The position numbers were made by a program, and so were the translations under genes. A stretch of DNA of 64,000 bases from an uncultured Tateyamaria sp. Its GTDB lineage: Bacteria > Pseudomonadota > Alphaproteobacteria > Rhodobacterales > Rhodobacteraceae. The notes under the pieces are model-generated. The model saw only the letters and a list, made by a program, of their open reading frames with translations. It was not told the origin of the DNA and searched no databases. Below, piece by piece: positions 59,947-64,000 of the stretch. Location of the stretch: the NCBI RefSeq assembly GCF_947497045.1, contig NZ_CANMEU010000002.1:1-64000 (forward strand), written 5' to 3'. Numbering within the stretch: position 1 is the stretch's first letter; each line of letters begins with the position of its first letter.

Positions 59947-60858
59947 TTATTGTGCGCCGCGATATTGGGCAATGATGTCCTTGGCGGTGATGGTGTGGGC
60001 GGCTTTCTTGCCTAGGAAAAAGACGCCGCTTGCACCGTCCACCGCGTATTCTTCGGGGATCAGATGATCGAGATAGCGCAGCCAGAAAAAGGCCAGTTTT
60101 GCAATGCTGCCCACCTTGCGCGAGCGGAACAGCCCCCGGAATAAATAGTCGATGGACCAGATCATCTGCGTGCCCGGCCCCCCGCTTGACCCCGAGGTGA
60201 CGCGGTCGAATTGGCGAAACAGATAGCGGTGTCCGCTTTCGGTGAACCGCGTGAAATCATAAGGCCCTTCATGCACTTGCTGCATGAACGGGGTCTCGGC
60301 ATAGACCAGCCCGCCTGGCTTCAGTACCCGCCAGATCTCGGCGACCACCACTTCGGGACGCAGCACATGTTCCAGCACGGCCTGCACCACAACCCCGTCA
60401 AAGGCACCGTTCTGGATCGGAATGTTATGGGCATCGGCCACAAAGTGGATTTCAGGCGACGGGTAGATATCAAGCGCCACCAGCTTGATCGCCGGATCCT
60501 CATAGAGCGCATCCATCCCCTGCCCGACCGTCCCGCCGCCAATCACCAGCACCACAGGTTCGGGGTTGGTCGCCTTGAGCGCACGCATAAACGCTTGCGT
60601 GTTCTCCAGCGTCGACTCCTTGATCGGAGAGACCAGCCGCTTGAGCCGACCGATAAGGCCGGAATAGTGGCGGCGTTCGATCTGGCCTGCATCCGCCCCT
60701 TTCAGGTCATCGATGTCGATCACGGAATTGGCGAAATCGACATAGATCGGCAACCCGTCGGACTGGGTGGCAGACGTGGTCGTGGCCCCCGCGGGGTCGG
60801 GTGCAGTGTCTGGCCAGTCAACAAGGCTGTCTACGATTTTGCGATCTGCGAGGGGCAT
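59947..60858 (-). CDS. class I SAM-dependent methyltransferase
   Basis: A 303-residue protein. A long N-terminal segment (VDFANSVIDIDDLKG onward) precedes a Rossmann methyltransferase domain with VVLVIGGGTVGQGMDALY, then VALDIYPSPEIHFVADAHNIP and the LEHVLRPEVVVAEIWRVLKPGG strand. The target may be a sugar hydroxyl or carbon. AGGAGA lies six bases before the ATG at 60858; 35 more codons are open upstream but overlap the next gene. It is 25 bases from the rfbH-like gene and follows the C-methyltransferase by 60 bases, an AT-rich gap. Confidence 0.82.
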   Translation of the reverse strand: MPLADRKIVDSLVDWPDTAPDPAGATTTSATQSDGLPIYVDFANSVIDIDDLKGADAGQIERRHYSGLIGRLKRLVSPIKESTLENTQAFMRALKATNPEPVVLVIGGGTVGQGMDALYEDPAIKLVALDIYPSPEIHFVADAHNIPIQNGAFDGVVVQAVLEHVLRPEVVVAEIWRVLKPGGLVYAETPFMQQVHEGPYDFTRFTESGHRYLFRQFDRVTSGSSGGPGTQMIWSIDYLFRGLFRSRKVGSIAKLAFFWLRYLDHLIPEEYAVDGASGVFFLGKKAAHTITAKDIIAQYRGAQ

Positions 60859-60883
60859 TTCATTCTCCTGAAAGGGCGCAGGC

Positions 60884-62101
60884 TTAGGCGGCCGTGTGGG
60901 TCGCGCTGCGGCTTTGATATTGCGCGGCGAATGCCTCGAACTGTTCGTGCACATAGGCGACATGGGCGTCCGTCAGCCCGTGGTGACAGGCCAGCAGGAT
61001 ACCGCCCCGCATAACGGCATCCGACACCGGATAGCCGCCCGCAGCTGTGCGATACTCAAGGTCTTTCATCGCCGGTTGGCGCAGAATGTTTCCGGTAAAG
61101 ACGGGCCGCGTCTGAATGTCGGCCCTTTCCAGGAACATCTGCATTTCGCGCCGGGTAAACGGCACGTCATCGCGCAGCGTCAGCGGGAATGACAACCAGC
61201 CCGTGCGCGAGTCCGGCAACTGGCGCGGCAGAACGAACCAGTCTTCGTATTGCTGGAAGAACGCGAGGTGGCTGGCAAAGTTCTTTTCCCGCTCGGAGAT
61301 ATTCAGGTCCAGCTTATCGAGCTGCACAAGGCCGAAGGCGGCACTGATCTCGGAGGGTTCGAGGTTATACCCAAGTGCTTCAAAGACGAATTTTGCATCA
61401 TATTCAATACCGTCCAGTTCGACGTTAAAGCGATTTTCGATGGTCTCACTTTCCACGAACAAGGACGAGCTGCGCCCCCATGACCGGAGCAGAACCGCCT
61501 TGCGCGCGAGGTCGGGGTCGTTGACGCACAGCATGCCGCCATTGCCCGCGCCGTTGATCACATGGCTGCCGTAAAAGCTGGTGGTCGAGACATCGGAATA
61601 GCGGCCCGTGCTGCGCCCTTGCATGGTGGCACCCAACGTGTCGGCACTGTCTTCGATCACGCGCAGCCCGTGCTTGTCAGCCAAGGCGCGGATGGCTTTC
61701 CAATCCGGCAGGTTCCCGATCAGCGAGGGGATCATCAGCGCACTTGTCTTGTCGGTGATCATCGCTTCGATCTTGGCCACATCGATGTTGTAGGTGCCCT
61801 CTTGGGCATCGACAAAGGCCGGGATCAGCCCGTGCCGGATCAGCGGTGCAACAGTGGTGGCAAAGGTCAGCGCCGGGGTGATCACCTCGCTGCCTTTGGG
61901 CAGGTCAAGGATTTCGACCGCAAGGTAGTTGGCGGACGATCCGGAATTCACCATGATCCCGTGCTTTTTGTCGAACAGTGCGGCGACCCGCGCCTGCATC
62001 TTGTGCACGCGTGGCCCCATCTGGGTCGAGGTCTGCAAGACTTCGACCACCGCATCAATCTCTTCCTGACCGTGGACGGTCTGACCGTAATTCACTCTCA
62101 T
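60884..62101 (-). CDS. PLP-dependent 3-dehydratase of the RfbH/ColD type
   Basis: A 405-residue DegT/DnrJ-fold protein. Aminotransferases of the family have a lysine in the SFxxxK motif; here the motif reads SFYGSHVIN with His180, the change that defines the 3-dehydratases RfbH (CDP-6-deoxy-4-hexulose 3-dehydrase, E1) and ColD. So it should remove the C3 hydroxyl rather than transfer an amino group. RfbH itself has a 4-Cys [2Fe-2S] motif that I do not see here, which makes ColD-like chemistry possible. The start overlaps the RfbG stop (ATGA). No E3 reductase is nearby. Confidence 0.85.
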   Translation of the reverse strand: MRVNYGQTVHGQEEIDAVVEVLQTSTQMGPRVHKMQARVAALFDKKHGIMVNSGSSANYLAVEILDLPKGSEVITPALTFATTVAPLIRHGLIPAFVDAQEGTYNIDVAKIEAMITDKTSALMIPSLIGNLPDWKAIRALADKHGLRVIEDSADTLGATMQGRSTGRYSDVSTTSFYGSHVINGAGNGGMLCVNDPDLARKAVLLRSWGRSSSLFVESETIENRFNVELDGIEYDAKFVFEALGYNLEPSEISAAFGLVQLDKLDLNISEREKNFASHLAFFQQYEDWFVLPRQLPDSRTGWLSFPLTLRDDVPFTRREMQMFLERADIQTRPVFTGNILRQPAMKDLEYRTAAGGYPVSDAVMRGGILLACHHGLTDAHVAYVHEQFEAFAAQYQSRSATHTAA

Positions 62102-63321
62102 TTCTGGACTCCTGACGTTTTACCTGGTTGGACACTGAGCGTGCCTGTCATAAGGGGTTCGCGGCGGCGGCTGGCTTGGGCCGCGATGATGGGAACCGGG
62201 GTGGCATGGGTGCCCTGCCCGTCCATGCGGCCGCAAAATGTACTGAGTTGCGCGTCCGTAAGGGCGACCATCCCGTGGCCTTCGGCATGGTGGCGATACC
62301 ACTCAATGGTCATACCAACCGCTTCGCTGAGGCTGAGCTGGGGTCGCCAGCCCAGCCGTGTGTGGGCCTTGGTGCTGTCGAGGCGCAACAGACCTGCCTC
62401 GTGCATTTGGTGGCCGGGGGCCGCGTCCTGCGCATCGCCGTACAGGATCTCGGGGCCGCCCGCGCCCCATGCCTCGCAGATTTCCTGCGTCAACTGGCGC
62501 ACCGGCACGGTCGAGGACACATCGGGGCCAAAGTTCCACGCCCCCTCAAAAGGGGCTCCGTGCTGAAACAGACGTGCCGCGAGCGCCATGTATCCCGACA
62601 CCGGCTCAAGCACGTGCTGCCAGGGGCGCACGCTGCCCGGATTGCGGATCTTGACCGGGCGTTTGTTGGCTGCGGCGCGCACGATATCGGGCACAAGGCG
62701 TTCCAGCCCCCAATCGCCACCGCCAAAGACATTGCCCGCCCGCACCGTGGCCAGCCGGGCCCCACCCTCTTTGTTGAAGAACGAGCGGCGATAGGCGTGG
62801 GCCAGGATTTCGGTACACCCTTTGGAAGCGCTGTAAGGGTCCGCCCCGCCCAGGGGGTCGGCCTCGCGGTAGCCCCATTCCCATTCGTTGTTCTCGTAGC
62901 ATTTGTCGCTGGTGACCACGATGATCGCCTTGAGCGACGGCATCCGCTGCGCCAGTTCCAGCACGTGCGCTGTGCCCATCACATTGGTCGCAAATGTCTC
63001 GACCGGATAGGAATAGGAGCGGCGCACAAGCGGTTGGGCGGCCATGTGGATCAGGATTTCCGCATCCACCGTACCCATCACCTTGCTGAGCCGTACACGG
63101 TCGGTAATGTCCGCCATCCGGCTGTCCACCGACCGCGCAACCCCGCAGGCTTCAAAGAAGCTGGGCCCGGTTTCGGGCGGCAATGCAATGCCGGTGACCT
63201 CGGCCCCGAGCCGGGCAAGCCACAGCGACATCCACCCGCCCTTGAAACCCGTGTGCCCCGTCAAAAGCACCCGTCGCCCTGCGAACACGCCGTCGAAATC
63301 TGATCCGATCTGAGCCGACAT
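62098..63321 (-). CDS. rfbG: CDP-glucose 4,6-dehydratase
   Basis: A 407-residue extended short-chain dehydrogenase that turns CDP-glucose into CDP-4-keto-6-deoxyglucose. The NAD motif LLTGHTGFKGGWMSLWL is at the N terminus; the GFKGGW run is diagnostic for RfbG. The catalytic YSASK is present (SYxxxK region DPYSASKGCTEIL), and VRAGNVFGGGDW and VRPWQHVLEPVSGYM complete the family pattern. The C-terminal 50 residues extend past the usual end. It lies 11 bases after rfbF and overlaps the dehydratase gene by four bases. Confidence 0.95.
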   Translation of the reverse strand: MSAQIGSDFDGVFAGRRVLLTGHTGFKGGWMSLWLARLGAEVTGIALPPETGPSFFEACGVARSVDSRMADITDRVRLSKVMGTVDAEILIHMAAQPLVRRSYSYPVETFATNVMGTAHVLELAQRMPSLKAIIVVTSDKCYENNEWEWGYREADPLGGADPYSASKGCTEILAHAYRRSFFNKEGGARLATVRAGNVFGGGDWGLERLVPDIVRAAANKRPVKIRNPGSVRPWQHVLEPVSGYMALAARLFQHGAPFEGAWNFGPDVSSTVPVRQLTQEICEAWGAGGPEILYGDAQDAAPGHQMHEAGLLRLDSTKAHTRLGWRPQLSLSEAVGMTIEWYRHHAEGHGMVALTDAQLSTFCGRMDGQGTHATPVPIIAAQASRRREPLMTGTLSVQPGKTSGVQK

Positions 63322-63332
63322 CGTTCTGACCC

Positions 63333-64000
63333 TTAAATCGCCACGGCCGGGATACGCTCCGGCTGATAGGCGTCAAAGTCCATCCAGGGCGGCGTGTCGT
63401 CTTCGCACAGCGCGTTCAGCGTGTTGCGGTCGCGCACCGTGTCCATGGGATGCCAGAATCCGTTGTGGCGGTAGGCCATCAACTGCCCGTCCTTGGCCAT
63501 CTGGCTGAGCGGGGTCTGTTCCAGCGGTTCGTTGTCATCGACCATGTAGTCAAGGACGCCGGGTTCAAAGACGAAGTAGCCGCCGTTGATCCAGGTGTCG
63601 CGCCCATGCACCTTTTCGGTGAAGGCGTTGACCCGGTCCCCTTGCAGATCGATGTTGCCAAAGCGCGCGGGCGGCTGCACGGCCGTGACCGTCGCCAGCT
63701 TGCCATGCGAGCGGTGAAAGTCGAGCAGCGCGTCGATGTCGATATTGCCCAGCCCATCGGAATAGGTGCACATGAACGTCTCGCCGTTCAGCCAGTCCTT
63801 GAGGCGGCGGATGCGCCCGCTGGTCATGGTGTTGGCCCCGGTGTCGACCACCGACACGTTCCACCCGCCGGGTGCCGAGGGCACCAATGTCATCTCGCCA
63901 CTGTCCAGCGCCACGGTGATGTTGTTCGAAATCAGGTGGTAGTTGGCAAAGAACTGTTTGAGCAGCAGCGCCTTGTAGCCTGCCGCAATCACGAAATCGC
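63333..64000 (-). CDS. rfbF: glucose-1-phosphate cytidylyltransferase, 5' end off the window
   Basis: About 222 residues of a nucleotidyltransferase that makes CDP-glucose from glucose-1-phosphate and CTP. The reading frame is still open at the window edge; about 45-50 N-terminal residues holding the first nucleotide loop should lie beyond. Visible parts are FVIAAGYKALLLKQFF, MTSGRIRRLKDWLN, the metal-binding MCTYSDGLGNIDI, and VHGRDTWINGGYFVFEPGV. These match RfbF. It heads the minus-strand operon running through rfbG to the beta-helix gene. Confidence 0.93.
   Translation of the reverse strand, partial: DFVIAAGYKALLLKQFFANYHLISNNITVALDSGEMTLVPSAPGGWNVSVVDTGANTMTSGRIRRLKDWLNGETFMCTYSDGLGNIDIDALLDFHRSHGKLATVTAVQPPARFGNIDLQGDRVNAFTEKVHGRDTWINGGYFVFEPGVLDYMVDDNEPLEQTPLSQMAKDGQLMAYRHNGFWHPMDTVRDRNTLNALCEDDTPPWMDFDAYQPERIPAVAI

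Noticed and set aside
60884-62101. Sugar aminotransferase reading of the DegT-fold gene
   Set aside because: The lysine that binds PLP in aminotransferases is His180 here, the mark of 3-dehydratases.
1-64000. CRISPR arrays, prophage genes and rRNA genes
   Set aside because: I looked for regularly spaced repeats, integrase, capsid and tail genes and rRNA sequence, and saw none. The only mobile trace is the IS30 remnant.

Overview
The window looks like chromosome of a marine alphaproteobacterium of the Rhodobacterales (Roseobacter group). The basis is GC-rich DNA with strong third-position bias, a roseobacter-like housekeeping block (MBL hydrolase, EnvZ-type kinase, purM-purN, rnd, sufE), tripartite (TRAP) and branched-chain-type ABC uptake systems beside catabolic genes, and a large surface-polysaccharide locus. 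The group assignment is inference from gene content; no ribosomal marker is present.

Layout. (1) 1-8.7 kb, core genes: tRNA-Asn, an MBL-fold hydrolase, an EnvZ-like histidine kinase, a hotdog thioesterase, a CAU-anticodon tRNA, a porin, purM-purN, rnd, a lipoprotein and sufE. (2) 9.1-26.8 kb, an accessory catabolic island. A GntR/FCD regulator and a histidine phosphatase are followed by a two-subunit ATP:acceptor phosphotransferase (acceptor/swivel-His subunit and ATP-grasp subunit) with a cyclase-family metal hydrolase encoded between them. Then come a secreted SnoaL-like protein, a complete ABC importer, a UlaG-like protein with an altered metal motif, a molybdenum hydroxylase (FAD subunit plus a fused 2Fe-2S/Mo subunit), a zinc alcohol dehydrogenase, an SMP-30 lactonase and a beta-keto acid cleavage enzyme. 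Read together this is import, ATP-dependent phosphoryl activation, hydrolysis and hydroxylation, oxidation, lactone opening and cleavage to CoA esters. I do not recognise the substrate, and I consider this the best candidate for an undescribed pathway. (3) 27.2-37.2 kb, a second catabolic locus: a ThDP enzyme, a small secreted peptide, an Asp/Glu racemase-like protein, a second GntR/FCD regulator, a D-amino-acid dehydrogenase-like flavoprotein, a DctPQM TRAP transporter, a P5C-reductase-like protein and a UspA protein. Palindromes centred on CTGTATACAG stand before both the ThDP gene and the flavoprotein gene, which suggests one regulon. (4) 37.3-37.7 kb, an eroded IS30-family transposase at the junction. 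(5) 37.9-64.0 kb, an exopolysaccharide locus: sulfotransferase, several glycosyltransferases, an ExoF/Wza-like export protein, Wzy-like and Wzx-like membrane proteins, a HAD/ATP-grasp/FAD-oxidoreductase trio, a polysaccharide deacetylase, a UDP-sugar dehydrogenase, a secreted beta-helix lyase-like protein coupled to a Wzc-type tyrosine kinase, and a CDP-deoxysugar module (rfbF-rfbG-rfbH-like, a C-methyltransferase, a second methyltransferase and a short-chain dehydrogenase lacking its catalytic lysine). The last gene, rfbF, runs off the right edge.

How the parts work together. Each catabolic island carries its own regulator, and palindromes near the promoters are plausible operators. Stem-loops follow both solute-binding-protein genes, an arrangement that usually sets binding protein above the membrane subunits. 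The polysaccharide locus has export, polymerase, flippase and length-control functions plus precursor supply, and predicts an acidic, possibly sulfated polymer bearing a deoxy or branched sugar. All functions are read from sequence motifs and gene order; no search was run.
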